Shown here in pieces: positions 17,746-31,035 of a DNA stretch of 64,000 nt (the first letter of the stretch is position 1; each line of letters starts with the position of its first letter). Position numbers and translations under genes: made by a program. Origin of the DNA: Halothiobacillus sp. (lineage in GTDB: Bacteria; Pseudomonadota; Gammaproteobacteria; Halothiobacillales; Halothiobacillaceae); assembly GCA_023255735.1 (NCBI GenBank), contig JAGDVP010000028.1, positions 1 through 64,000 on the forward strand. The letters are read 5' to 3'. The notes under the pieces are model-generated. The model did not search any database, was not told where the DNA came from, and was given only the letters and a program-made list of their open reading frames with translations.

Positions 17746-19302
17746 TTAATCCACAGCGGGCGGTATTGCTGATTTTTGCGCCGTCAATTTTTTAGGTTTT
17801 AGCGCAAATACAATCGGCAGCATCACAATAAAACTGAATAAAATCAAAACAAAAGCATCGTGGTAAGACAACATGTTGGCTTGCGATGCGAGCGTGCTGG
17901 CCAAAATGGCGGCGCCTTGGGGCGTATCGGGCGTTAAGTGCAAGGGGGCTAAATATTGCCATGCGAGCAGATTATCTAAGCTTATGCCACCGCCCAACTG
18001 ATTCCACGCGATTTGAGCGTGGCGGCTCACTAGGGTTGCCACAATCGAGATGCCGATTGATGAGCCCACCGTGCGAATCAAGCTGTATAAACCGGCTGCT
18101 TCAGCGGCATACAGGGGCGATAGCGTTGAAAATGCCACCGTGGAGAGCGGCACAAAAATCATGCCGATGCCCGCACCTTGAAACAATAAAGGCCACACAA
18201 TTTGCCAAGTGTTTACGTCAAGATTGTACTGAGTCATGCCCCAGCTGCCGATAATGCTCAAGCCAATCCCGCTGAGAATAATCAGCCGAATATCAACGAA
18301 ATTAATAATTCGCCCCACAATAATCATCGCGATCATGCTGGCAATGCCCCGAGGTGCCAGCGCCATGCCGGTGGTGAGCACCGGATACCCCATTTCCTGC
18401 TCCAGCATTAAGGGCTGAACAAAAATTGCCCCGAACATCCCCAGCCCCATCAGCAGCATCACGCCATTGGCCAAGGTGAAATTTCGATCGCGGAAAATGG
18501 CCAATGAAAACACCGGCTGGCGATTGGGCACAAAACTGAGCCAAATAAAAAACAAAAACGCCGCAACCGCAATAATACAAGCGCTCACAATGGCGGTGGA
18601 GCTAAACCAATCATCTTGGTTGCCGCGATCGAGCACAAATTGCAGGCCGCCAATGGCGAGTCCCAATAAGGTAAACCCCACCCAATCCATTCGCCGCTCT
18701 GCTTTGCGCGGCATTTTGGGGGCGAAGCGGCTAATCACCGCGAGCGCAAACAAGCCCACTGGCAAATTAATGTAAAACGTCCAGCGCCAGTTAATGGTTT
18801 CGGTAATCCAGCCACCGATGGTGGGGCCTAAAATGGGGCCAACCATCACCCCAATGCCCCAGATGGCCATCGCTTTGCCGCGCTGATCCGGCGGGAAAAC
18901 CTGCACCATAATCGCTTGCGAGAGCGGCACCAGCGCCGCGCCTGCCAAGCCCTGCAACAACCGAAACACAATAATTTGCGGCAAGCTTGCCGATAAACCG
19001 CACAGGGCGGACGCCACCACAAACAAGCCGACACTGAGCATTAAATATTCGCGCTGGCCAATTTTATCGGTGAAGTAGCCGGTGAGCGGCATGATAATGG
19101 CCGATGCCACAAGGTAGCTTGTTAAAACCCAAGAGATTTGATCGGGCGATGCGCCTAAATCACCTGCCATATAGGGCAGGGCAACCGAGGCAATCGTGGT
19201 GTCTAATACCTGCATCACCGTAGCTGCCATCACCGCCACCGTAATCATCACCCGTTCAAAGGCGGTGAGTTTGCTGGCATCAAAAAATGGCCGGGCTGAC
19301 AT
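17746..19302 (-). CDS. emrB: DHA2-family multidrug efflux permease EmrB
   Basis: Inner-membrane drug/proton antiporter of 518 residues with 14 predicted helices. Family motifs are present: LDTTIASVALPYMAGDL in helix 1, the loop motif GYFTDKIGQREYLM, and GPILGPTIGGWITE in helix 5. It works with the adaptor EmrA, whose gene is five bases upstream, and an outer-membrane channel (TolC type) that is not encoded here. The marR gene heads the same minus-strand operon. Confidence 0.93.
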   Translation of the reverse strand: MSARPFFDASKLTAFERVMITVAVMAATVMQVLDTTIASVALPYMAGDLGASPDQISWVLTSYLVASAIIMPLTGYFTDKIGQREYLMLSVGLFVVASALCGLSASLPQIIVFRLLQGLAGAALVPLSQAIMVQVFPPDQRGKAMAIWGIGVMVGPILGPTIGGWITETINWRWTFYINLPVGLFALAVISRFAPKMPRKAERRMDWVGFTLLGLAIGGLQFVLDRGNQDDWFSSTAIVSACIIAVAAFLFFIWLSFVPNRQPVFSLAIFRDRNFTLANGVMLLMGLGMFGAIFVQPLMLEQEMGYPVLTTGMALAPRGIASMIAMIIVGRIINFVDIRLIILSGIGLSIIGSWGMTQYNLDVNTWQIVWPLLFQGAGIGMIFVPLSTVAFSTLSPLYAAEAAGLYSLIRTVGSSIGISIVATLVSRHAQIAWNQLGGGISLDNLLAWQYLAPLHLTPDTPQGAAILASTLASQANMLSYHDAFVLILFSFIVMLPIVFALKPKKLTAQKSAIPPAVD

Positions 19303-19307
19303 GGCGC

Positions 19308-20549
19308 TTAACTGTTTTTGGCGGGTGGCGCGTTATGGGGTGCGCCACCATCCTCATCCAACAAACCGGCCAAGCCAATAACGCCCAATACCGATTGCCA
19401 GAAACTCTTGGGGTGCGGGGTGAGCAGAATCCGCGTAGTGGCGCTTGTGCCAATGGGCAATAATTTGTCTGTATCCGTATCGTCTAGCGTAATTCGAACC
19501 GGCACGCGCTGAGTCACCTTAACCCAGTTGCCCGTCGCGTTTTGAGGCGGCAATAACGAGAACGCGGTGCCCGCACCGGCCGCAATTGAGGTGACTTTCC
19601 CTTTAAATACCTGCTTGCCGTAAACATCAGAGTCAATTTCTGCCGATGCGCCCAATTTGACTTGGGCGAGCTCAGTTTCTTTGAAATTCGCATCGACCCA
19701 GAGTTGCTGTGTGGCCACCATCGAAAAGAGCGGTTGGTTGGCGTTAACCGGTTGCCCAGGCTCAATGGTGTAGTTGGCTAATCGCCCTGTCATGGGCGCT
19801 AAAATGGTGGTTTTACTTAAATTATATTGCGCGCCGGCAAGCAGTGCCTCTGCCGATTTAATGCGATCATTTTGATTGCCCACCGCACCGGCTTGGGCTT
19901 GGGCTTGGGTGAGTGCCGCACGCGCTTGGTTCACGGCGGCATCGGCCACCGCAACGGCTGATTTGGCATTCGATAAATCTTGCGCGGAAACAAACTGCTT
20001 ATTGTTGATATTGACTAGACGTCGCAATTGCTCGGCCGCTAATTGCGCTTGGGCTATCCGTTGTTGCAAACCGGCCTCTGCGGTTTGGATGGCCGCCATA
20101 GCCGAATCTTGCTCGCGCACTGCCGCACTTAAAGCGGCCTTCGCCGTATCCACGGCAACCTGATAGGGCGTTGGGTCAAGTTTAAACAGCACATCCCCTC
20201 GCCTAACTTCTTGATTATTTTGCCAAGGCACCGATTGGATTTGCCCAGATACTTCAGCGCCGATTTGCACTTGATGTGCGTTAACGAATGAATCATCGGT
20301 GGCCAGATATTGGTCAGAATAATGCAAATAGCCCAAACCCAGCCACACACCCAGCAGCAAAATAATTAACAGAATAATCAACCGAATGCGCGAAGCATTC
20401 GTTTTTTTAGTGAGGGATGGGGCGGACGGATTGGGCGGAGAATTAGGCGCGGATGGCGTGGTCTCAATGCCTTGCGGGGCGGACTTGACGTTGCCCCCGG
20501 TGGAATCATCAAGCGATTTAGATGTTGGCTCCTTGGTTGCTTGACTCAT
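19308..20549 (-). CDS. emrA: EmrA-family membrane fusion protein
   Basis: Periplasmic adaptor of 413 residues linking EmrB to an outer-membrane channel. The N-terminal 55 residues are a low-complexity Pro/Ser/Thr cytoplasmic tail, then one transmembrane helix (about 56-78), the biotinyl-lipoyl-like domain (from VQIGAEVSGQI), a long coiled-coil hairpin rich in Ala and Gln (about 140-240), and a beta-barrel domain. Its start lies inside the end of marR (32-base overlap), suggesting coupled translation. Confidence 0.92.
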   Translation of the reverse strand: MSQATKEPTSKSLDDSTGGNVKSAPQGIETTPSAPNSPPNPSAPSLTKKTNASRIRLIILLIILLLGVWLGLGYLHYSDQYLATDDSFVNAHQVQIGAEVSGQIQSVPWQNNQEVRRGDVLFKLDPTPYQVAVDTAKAALSAAVREQDSAMAAIQTAEAGLQQRIAQAQLAAEQLRRLVNINNKQFVSAQDLSNAKSAVAVADAAVNQARAALTQAQAQAGAVGNQNDRIKSAEALLAGAQYNLSKTTILAPMTGRLANYTIEPGQPVNANQPLFSMVATQQLWVDANFKETELAQVKLGASAEIDSDVYGKQVFKGKVTSIAAGAGTAFSLLPPQNATGNWVKVTQRVPVRITLDDTDTDKLLPIGTSATTRILLTPHPKSFWQSVLGVIGLAGLLDEDGGAPHNAPPAKNS

Positions 20550-21009
20550 GACACATCTGCTCCAGATTGTTTTTTGTTTTCGCTAATAAGCGGATAAATT
20601 CTTCGCGCTCGTCGCTACTCAGCACCGCCAAGATAGCGTGCCGAACCATGCCGAGTTTTAAATCGGCTTCGCGAATTTGCTTGGCGGCTGATTCAATTAA
20701 CCAAATCGTTTTCGCGCGGCGATCATTTGGTGCGACCCGACGCTCAATCCAACCCAATCGCTCCAAGCTATCGAGCAGCTTCACGAGAGTTGGTCCCTCA
20801 ATGCCAAGCTCGCTCGCCAGTTCTTTTTGCGTTTTGCCTTGGCCTTCATCGCGCAATACCCGGATGACCGACCACGCTGAAGCGGTTATGTCATATTCCG
20901 CCAGTACAACGTTCAGCTGTGCCCGCCACATTCGGTTTGTATCAAAAAACAAACGAGCCGCCTGTTCATCGGTTACGGTTGAAGGTTCTGTGTACATAAT
21001 AGTAGCCAC
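20518..21009 (-). CDS. MarR-family transcriptional repressor
   Basis: Winged-helix regulator of 163 residues. The recognition region reads KTQKELASELGIEGPTLVKLL and the wing is ERRVAPNDRRAK, both typical of MarR/EmrR/SlyA proteins. It is the first gene of the marR-emrA-emrB operon, and a 9/10 inverted repeat directly upstream of its start fits autorepression. Ligands are probably hydrophobic or phenolic compounds exported by the pump, by family analogy. An in-frame ATG at 20997 is a possible alternative start. Confidence 0.92.
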   Translation of the reverse strand: MATIMYTEPSTVTDEQAARLFFDTNRMWRAQLNVVLAEYDITASAWSVIRVLRDEGQGKTQKELASELGIEGPTLVKLLDSLERLGWIERRVAPNDRRAKTIWLIESAAKQIREADLKLGMVRHAILAVLSSDEREEFIRLLAKTKNNLEQMCHESSNQGANI

Positions 21010-21010
21010 C

Positions 21011-21035
21011 TAATTATTTTTCCATAAAATTATTA
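21011..21035 (-). promoter_or_regulatory. Inverted repeat, likely MarR operator
   Basis: TAATTATTTT (21011-21020) and AAAATTATTA (21026-21035) are inverted copies matching at nine of ten positions, separated by five bases. The repeat begins two bases from the marR start codon. AT-rich palindromes of this size directly upstream are the usual autoregulatory sites of MarR proteins. Confidence 0.65.
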
Positions 21036-23871
<2,836 letters not shown>

Positions 23872-23950
23872 ACTATGGGGCTCAATGATTGGCTTATCGC
23901 TTAGGCGTGTCGTCGTGTCGTCATACCCGTGCGCCATACTGAATTTTTAA

Positions 23951-25252
<1,302 letters not shown>

Positions 25253-25286
25253 GCACGGATCAAGGCGCTAACATGGAGCGTTTTCG

Positions 25287-25676
25287 TTGATTCGCGGCGT
25301 CGCTTTGGTGCTGGCCTTGTTGCTGGCGGGGTTGCAGTGGCGGCTTTGGTATAGTGATTCATCCCTGCCGGAAGTGTGGCATAAGCAAACACGCTTAGCT
25401 GAGCTTGTTGCCGCACAAGAATCCTTAACTGAGCGTAATCGCAGGCTGTATGCTGAAGTTGATGACCTTAAAACCGGCCTAGGCGCTGTTGAGGCGCGGG
25501 CGCGGTTAGATTTGGGTTTAATCGGGCCCAATGAAACATTTTATCAAGTCATCGAAGACAACCCAGCCCAGCCTATTACCCCCGTTCCGCTTGCCTCCAG
25601 CGTACCTCAGTCTGCCGCCGATGCGGATAGCGCCGATGCCCCCGCTGATGTTGCGCCCAATCCAAGTAAGCCGTAA
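25287..25676 (+). CDS. ftsB: Cell division protein FtsB (TTG start)
   Basis: Bitopic divisome protein of 129 residues that forms a complex with FtsL and FtsQ. One short transmembrane helix (about 3-20, ending LQWRLWY) is followed by a periplasmic coiled coil (about 30-65) with the conserved ending ARLDLGLIGPNETFYQVIE. The last 40 residues are a Pro/Ala/Ser tail longer than usual. No ATG fits the N-terminus: the start is TTG, with GGAG eight bases upstream. Position directly after eno supports the call. Confidence 0.92.
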   Translation: MIRGVALVLALLLAGLQWRLWYSDSSLPEVWHKQTRLAELVAAQESLTERNRRLYAEVDDLKTGLGAVEARARLDLGLIGPNETFYQVIEDNPAQPITPVPLASSVPQSAADADSADAPADVAPNPSKP

Positions 25677-25754
25677 TGAATGCTGCCAAAGTGTCTGTAT
25701 TATTGAGGACTTTCTTGTTGGCGCTGCCTGCTAAAAAAACAACAAGCTCGATGC

Positions 25755-26510
25755 ATGCGGGTGTTTTGCATGCTTAAAGTATCGCCTTGGTGGCTGATTA
25801 TCCCTGCGGCGGGTTTCGGTACGCGCATGGGCGTAGCTCGCCCCAAACAATATTTAGCCTTAGATTCGCGCAGCGTGCTTGAAGTGACTTTATCGCGATT
25901 TATTGGTTTGCCCGGTTTGCAAGGCGCGGTGATCGCCCTAGCGCCCGATGATGCGTTAGCGCCGAGCTTGCTCGCTCATTTTAAGGATTTTCCTGTGCAC
26001 TTTACGGTGGGTGGCGCAACCCGTTCGGCCAGTGTGCGTGCCTTGCTGCATTATGTGCAGCAGCAAGGCGTGGATGAACGCACCCAAGTTTTGGTGCACG
26101 ATGCGGCGCGACCTTGTGTGCGCCGGGCTGATATTGAAGCGCTGCTCACCTGTGCTTTTGCGGTAGAGGCGGGCGCTTTGCTCGCAACCCCCGTGCGCGA
26201 TACGTTAAAGCAGGGCGATGCTAATCACACCGTGCAGGCGACCGTCCCGCGTGCGGGAGTGTACCACGCGCTTACGCCTCAAGCCTTTGCCTGTGGCCTT
26301 TTGATTCAAGCGCTGGATTTTGCCGAACAGGCGGGGTGCGCGATAACCGATGATGCGTCCGCCGTTGAGCTTATTGGCAAGGCACCTCACCTCGTGGTGG
26401 GTCATGCCGATAATATAAAAATCACCCACCCCGATGATTTACCGCTCGCGCGCTTAATTTTGCAGGCGCAGGGGCAGTGGCGCCCCGGGCTTGCACCGCT
26501 TGAGGGTTAA
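25755..26510 (+). CDS. ispD: 2-C-methyl-D-erythritol 4-phosphate cytidylyltransferase
   Basis: MEP-pathway enzyme of 251 residues that joins CTP and methylerythritol 4-phosphate. The nucleotide-binding motif is [18 protein letters not shown], followed by VHDAARPCV and the late DDASAVE and [10 protein letters not shown] blocks. The N-terminal five residues are uncertain because a second in-frame ATG lies at 25770. ispF follows at once, as in most gammaproteobacteria. Confidence 0.95.
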   Translation: MRVFCMLKVSPWWLIIPAAGFGTRMGVARPKQYLALDSRSVLEVTLSRFIGLPGLQGAVIALAPDDALAPSLLAHFKDFPVHFTVGGATRSASVRALLHYVQQQGVDERTQVLVHDAARPCVRRADIEALLTCAFAVEAGALLATPVRDTLKQGDANHTVQATVPRAGVYHALTPQAFACGLLIQALDFAEQAGCAITDDASAVELIGKAPHLVVGHADNIKITHPDDLPLARLILQAQGQWRPGLAPLEG

Positions 26511-26529
26511 CTTTTTGGATATTTTAAAG

Positions 26530-27057
26530 ATGAATGACCCAAACCCCGCCACCGCTTCTTTGCTTGATGTTCCGTGGCGCATTGGTCATGGGTTTGATGT
26601 GCATGCGTTTATGCCCGGCGATCATCTCGTGCTAGGCGGTATTCAAATCCCCTTTGAATGGGCATTTAAGGCGCATTCCGATGGTGACGTATTAATTCAT
26701 GCCTTATGCGATGCCTTGTTGGGCGCGGCGGCTTTAGGCGATATTGGGCAACATTTTCCTGATACTGATCCTAGCTTTTGCGGCATTGATAGCTGCTTGC
26801 TTTTGGCCGAGGTATTGCAATTGATCGGCGCGCAGCAGTGGCTCATCGGCAATGTGGATATCACCATCATCGCGCAGGCGCCGCGCATGGCAAGCCATAT
26901 TCCCGCGATGCGCGCGCGCTTAAGCACCGTGCTTAAAATTTGCCCCACCCAAATCAACATCAAAGCGACGACGACCGAAAAGCTCGGGTTTACCGGCCGG
27001 GGTGAGGGCATCGCCGTCGAGGCAGTCGCGCTGATTACGCGCCCTGCCATGCGTTAA
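26530..27057 (+). CDS. ispF: 2-C-methyl-D-erythritol 2,4-cyclodiphosphate synthase
   Basis: Fifth enzyme of the MEP isoprenoid pathway, 175 residues, a zinc-dependent trimer. Metal ligands sit in GHGFDVHAF (Asp, His) and [18 protein letters not shown] (His); the other signatures are [11 protein letters not shown] and [17 protein letters not shown] chose the ATG at 26530; the frame is open upstream only through the end of ispD. The N-terminal extension before the core is about 18 residues, slightly longer than usual. Confidence 0.96.
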   Translation: MNDPNPATASLLDVPWRIGHGFDVHAFMPGDHLVLGGIQIPFEWAFKAHSDGDVLIHALCDALLGAAALGDIGQHFPDTDPSFCGIDSCLLLAEVLQLIGAQQWLIGNVDITIIAQAPRMASHIPAMRARLSTVLKICPTQINIKATTTEKLGFTGRGEGIAVEAVALITRPAMR

Positions 27058-27099
27058 CCTCCTTTGCCTTTGTCTGAACTCAATCGCCCGAATCGCCCC

Positions 27100-28275
27100 A
27101 TGCAATGCGCTTATTTTGATGCCGGCGTTTGCCGCTCTTGCGTTTGGCTGCCGGTACCTTATGCCGCGCAGCTGGCACAAAAGGCGCAGAGCGCCGCTGC
27201 GCAATTAGCCGCCTTCACTGCGCTTGCGTGGCGGCCGCCCGTACCCAGCGCCGAGCACGGGTTTCGTAATAAAGCCAAAATGGTGGTGTCGGGTACATCG
27301 CAGGCGCCCAAGCTGGGTATTTGGGATGCGCGGGGCTTCGGGGTGGATTTAACCGAATGCCGCTTGTATCCAGAAGCACTTCTTGCGGCATTTGAGCCGA
27401 TCAAACGCCTGATTACGCGGTTAGCGCTTTCGCCTTATGATATCGCCGCACAACGGGGCGAGTTGAAGTATGTGCTGATTACCCATTCGCACACAGATAA
27501 CTGCTTAATGGTGCGATTGGTATTGCGCTCAACCGCCAAGGTGGCCGCTATAAAAGCTGATTGGCCTAATTTTTTGGACGATTTACCCACCCTTGCGGTG
27601 CTGTCGGTCAATATTCAGCCCGTGCATCAGGCCATTTTGGAAGGGGAGGAGGAGCTCATTTTAAGCCCACGCCCAACCTTGACGATGGTTTTAAATGGCT
27701 TGCCTTTTTATCTTCGCCCGAAAAGCTTTTTTCAAACCAACACCGAGGTGGCCGCCCGCCTGTATGCCACTGCCCGCGATTGGGTGGCTGAGCTTGCACC
27801 GAAGGATTTGTGGGATTTGTTTTGCGGGGTGGGTGGTTTTGCGCTGCATTGCGCGCCCCATGTATCGGGCGAGGTGACGGGGATTGAGGTGAGTATTGAG
27901 GCGATTGCCAGCGCCCAGCAATCGGCCGCAGAATTGGGTTTAACCCAAGTGCAGTTTCGTGCGCTCGCCTCCGATGATTTTGTGGCCACGGCGGCAAAAT
28001 TGCCTGCTTTGGTGGTGGTAAATCCACCGCGTCGAGGCTTAGGGGGAGATCTTTGTGCCTTTCTTAATCACGCGGCGACCCATCAAATCGGCTCTTCACC
28101 TGGCGCTTTGCAAAGCCCGTTGCAATGGGTGATTTATTCAAGCTGTAACCCCGAATCGCTCGCGCGTGATTTAGCTGCGCTCCCAAGATTTACACCCATT
28201 CGCGCCCAATTGTTTGATTTATTTCCGCATACGGCGCACAGCGAAGTGTTGGTTTTGCTCGAACGTAGGCCATAA
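27100..28275 (+). CDS. rlmC: 23S rRNA (uracil747-C5)-methyltransferase
   Basis: SAM-dependent RNA methyltransferase of 391 residues that makes m5U747 in 23S rRNA. The start MQCAYFDAGVCRSCVW matches the RlmC subfamily and supplies cysteines of the iron-sulfur cluster; the catalytic end shows VVNPPRRGLG and the nucleophile Cys in SSCNPESLARDL. SAM-binding is at DLFCGVGGFALH. The ATG at 27100 aligns with known RlmC starts; an upstream TTG at 27064 is in frame. RlmD and TrmA are related but lack this N-terminus. Confidence 0.92.
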   Translation: MQCAYFDAGVCRSCVWLPVPYAAQLAQKAQSAAAQLAAFTALAWRPPVPSAEHGFRNKAKMVVSGTSQAPKLGIWDARGFGVDLTECRLYPEALLAAFEPIKRLITRLALSPYDIAAQRGELKYVLITHSHTDNCLMVRLVLRSTAKVAAIKADWPNFLDDLPTLAVLSVNIQPVHQAILEGEEELILSPRPTLTMVLNGLPFYLRPKSFFQTNTEVAARLYATARDWVAELAPKDLWDLFCGVGGFALHCAPHVSGEVTGIEVSIEAIASAQQSAAELGLTQVQFRALASDDFVATAAKLPALVVVNPPRRGLGGDLCAFLNHAATHQIGSSPGALQSPLQWVIYSSCNPESLARDLAALPRFTPIRAQLFDLFPHTAHSEVLVLLERRP

Positions 28276-28291
28276 ATTGCTTTGCGGGGGC

Positions 28292-28708
28292 TTATTGGCT
28301 GCCATTGCCGAATAATGCCGGTTTTTTGGGCGGATGAATGCCATAAGGCAAATTGGGTTGCAGGGTTTCAATTAAGCCACTCTCCATGGCTTGAGTTTGC
28401 ATGAGGGCAAGGCCGGGGTCGGTATTCGTGTTTTTATTCAAAATAAGCAGGTACCACGCGTTGCCGATCGGCTGGATAGATTGCACGGATTGAGTTTGAA
28501 ACGCCCGATAAAGCTGGGCGAGCGTATCGGCGGTGTCGGGCAGATTGGGCTTGAGTTTGAACAGGTATTCACCCGGCAGAGCCGTGGGATTTTGTGTCAT
28601 CGCATGGGGCTTCGCGGGTGGAGGTTCAGAGATCGGTGTTAAACCGGCACTTTGACAACCGGTCAGCATCAAGGGCGCGAGCAGCGCGGTGATAAAAGGT
28701 ATTTTCAT
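28292..28708 (-). CDS. Lipoprotein resembling a subtilase propeptide
   Basis: Protein of 138 residues with a lipobox (LMLTGC, Cys18). After a Pro-rich linker, residues about 45-130 follow the pattern of the propeptide of the protease encoded just upstream: PGEYLFKL, then PIGNAWYLLIL, then ETLQPNLPYGI, against GQVLIRY, AIGHTGYQLVEL and AVQPNYIYHA in the protease. Its ATG overlaps the protease stop codon (ATGA). I infer a membrane-anchored inhibitor or folding helper for that protease. The similarity was seen by eye only. Confidence 0.65.
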   Translation of the reverse strand: MKIPFITALLAPLMLTGCQSAGLTPISEPPPAKPHAMTQNPTALPGEYLFKLKPNLPDTADTLAQLYRAFQTQSVQSIQPIGNAWYLLILNKNTNTDPGLALMQTQAMESGLIETLQPNLPYGIHPPKKPALFGNGSQ

Positions 28709-30912
28709 ACGCCAAGCCCTGTTTTGCGTTGGGTGCCCAGCCCGCGATACAGTGCAAAAATTAAGCCGAACAACAGCAAAAACCCAAGGTTCATGCTGCC
28801 CCCTCCGCCTGATGTCGGGGTTGTGACTTGGAAGCTTTGCGTCGCTTGTTGGCCATAAGTATCGCTGACGGTGAGATTAACGCTCGAAGTGCCGCCAGCC
28901 GTGGCCAATAATTGCAGGGTGCAGTTACCCGCAGCGGTGCAGGTGGTTTGGCCGGTAATACCGGTGTTGGGCAGCACGGCGGTATTGCTGCTGGTGGCGT
29001 TAAGGCTTAATGCATCAAGGCCGCTGATCGTTACGCTCACCGGTTGGCTGACGCCTACGGTTAAGTTTATGTTCGCAATGGGTGCGATACTTAAATTAAT
29101 TTTCGCCAACGCATTAATCGCGCTAACCACCTTGCCCGATGTGGTTTTGCCGGTAAGCGAAGGGGCGGGTGTGCCACTGGTTTCAATGGCCTGAATAATT
29201 TGATCCGGCGTGGCGGTGGGTTTAGATGCCATGAGCAGCGCGGCAATGCTCGACACGATCGGGGTGGCCATTGATGTGCCATCCAAAACCCCCATCGCCG
29301 TTGTATTTTGAGCAACCGTATCCAAGGTGAGGAGGGCTATTAAAGGCCCAATATCATTGCCACTGGCATCGGTGCGCAATTCGAACCCGATAGTGCAAGC
29401 TGCCGCCGCGCATTGATCCACAGGCAACGAATTGGCGGGCGGGGTTAATGAGCCGGTGACTTTATCGAGGAGTGTGCCGCCGTTAAATGGGTTCTGGTTT
29501 CCTGTGATGACGGCGGTGCTTAAATAATCACCCGAGCTGACTTTACCTTGGCGATAAAAGTTTAAGGCCACATGCTGAACATCGGCGCTGAAGCTGAAGG
29601 GTGCCCATATCTGATCCACCGTGTTATTGGCATACACATTGGTGCCGCCATAGGGGACGGGGTCCACCAAAATGGGTACGCCAGTGGTTGTTGAGCCATA
29701 GCCCCAACCTGAGCCGGCGTGAAAACTTCCCGTCCAGTTTTTAAAGTCCGTGGTTTGGCTGGCGCCCGCCACGGTGCTTAGGATATTGGTGCCCGGCGCG
29801 CCGACATCGACACTGGTTGCGCCATAATTTGAGAAGCTGGCTAATTGAAAGGCTTGATCCACGGCTGCCACGCAAATGAGGTTGCTTTGCGTGAAATTGC
29901 ACGGATAAGTCGGGGTTTGATCGTTATCCACGCTTTCGTTGCCAGCCGCCACCACAACGATCACCCCTTTGCTTTGCGCGTTGGTGATGGCATCGGAAAA
30001 GGCGGGGTCGAGTGTGCCGCCACCCAAACTTAAATTAATCACCTTGGCCCCATGATCGACCGCAAAGTTAATGCCTTGCGTGACGGTTGCGGTGGTGCCA
30101 CCCGTCGAGCTCAGTGAGCGAATCGCCATGATGCTCGCTTTTTGGCACACCCCGGAGCCTTCAATGCCATTGTTGGCCTGAGCGCCAATAATGCCCGCGA
30201 CATGCGTGCCGTGGTGCTCATCCCCCGTGTTGGGGTAGGGGTTGTTGTCGTTATCGATAAAATCGTAGCCATGATAGGGGTAGGCGCTGCCGCCATTCCA
30301 CATGCTTGCGGCGAGATCTTGCTGGGTGTAGTTAATGCCTTCATCTACCACTGCCACGGTGACCGATGAACAATCGGATTGATGCTTCCAAGCCGCTTCA
30401 ATGCCAATATCATCGCCCGCAATGCCGGGATTATTGGTGGCGTAATCGGCATTGCTGATGGTTTGGCCGCTGTTTTTCAGCCCCCATTGTTGGCCGATTT
30501 GCGGATCGTTGGGAAGCGCCATGGCGTGGTAAATGTAGTTGGGTTGCACCGCGGCAACCCCGGGCAGGGCGCGCAATTGCGCCATGGCTGAATCGAGCGA
30601 ATCAAAGCCGGGTTTGAGTTCAACTAACTGATAGCCAGTGTGGCCAATTGCCGTGACGCGAGTGACCATAGCAGCCATGGCGGGTTGAGCGCTTTGTGCG
30701 GAAAGATCGGTGTTGTAACGAATCAGTACCTGCCCCTGAACTACTTGTGGGGCGGTTTGGGCTGCGCCCATTTGGCTTACCGCCGCGGCTGGCGTCAGCT
30801 TAATCGCATCGGTGTTGAGGGTCAGGCTTGTGGCCGCGCCAAGGAGGGGGTAGCCCGCAGTGGCGATAACCAAGGCGATGAGGGTGCGTTTTTGTGTGGT
30901 GCGTTGCATCAT
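28705..30912 (-). CDS. S8 subtilisin-like protease with GlyGly-CTERM tail
   Basis: Secreted serine protease of 735 residues. Order: signal peptide (about 1-28), propeptide (about 55-130), catalytic domain with Asp190 (VAVVDEG), His234 (HHGTHVAG), oxyanion Asn325 (AAGN) and Ser547 (GTSMATP). About 160 residues are inserted between GAPGTNILS and the serine, with a jelly-roll-like pattern. A bacterial Ig-like region (about 600-695) precedes the C-terminal SGGGG (701-705), a hydrophobic helix and a basic end. That tail is a GlyGly-CTERM signal, known to be cut by rhombosortase after type II secretion. No rhombosortase gene is in the window. The downstream lipoprotein is translationally coupled. 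Confidence 0.92.
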   Translation of the reverse strand: MMQRTTQKRTLIALVIATAGYPLLGAATSLTLNTDAIKLTPAAAVSQMGAAQTAPQVVQGQVLIRYNTDLSAQSAQPAMAAMVTRVTAIGHTGYQLVELKPGFDSLDSAMAQLRALPGVAAVQPNYIYHAMALPNDPQIGQQWGLKNSGQTISNADYATNNPGIAGDDIGIEAAWKHQSDCSSVTVAVVDEGINYTQQDLAASMWNGGSAYPYHGYDFIDNDNNPYPNTGDEHHGTHVAGIIGAQANNGIEGSGVCQKASIMAIRSLSSTGGTTATVTQGINFAVDHGAKVINLSLGGGTLDPAFSDAITNAQSKGVIVVVAAGNESVDNDQTPTYPCNFTQSNLICVAAVDQAFQLASFSNYGATSVDVGAPGTNILSTVAGASQTTDFKNWTGSFHAGSGWGYGSTTTGVPILVDPVPYGGTNVYANNTVDQIWAPFSFSADVQHVALNFYRQGKVSSGDYLSTAVITGNQNPFNGGTLLDKVTGSLTPPANSLPVDQCAAAACTIGFELRTDASGNDIGPLIALLTLDTVAQNTTAMGVLDGTSMATPIVSSIAALLMASKPTATPDQIIQAIETSGTPAPSLTGKTTSGKVVSAINALAKINLSIAPIANINLTVGVSQPVSVTISGLDALSLNATSSNTAVLPNTGITGQTTCTAAGNCTLQLLATAGGTSSVNLTVSDTYGQQATQSFQVTTPTSGGGGSMNLGFLLLFGLIFALYRGLGTQRKTGLGV

Positions 30913-31035
30913 GGTTTGGCAATTCCATTTGGCTGGTTTTAATTATCGCGCACAAATTAGCATAAGTTTGTGACTTTGAAATGTGACAGGCCGCGTTAAG
31001 CGCTTAAAGCTAGTGTTTTGGGCACCGTGGCGGGG

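Noticed and set aside
23895-23925. Short tandem repeat CGTGTCGT before eno
   Set aside because: Only two copies, with no sign of function.
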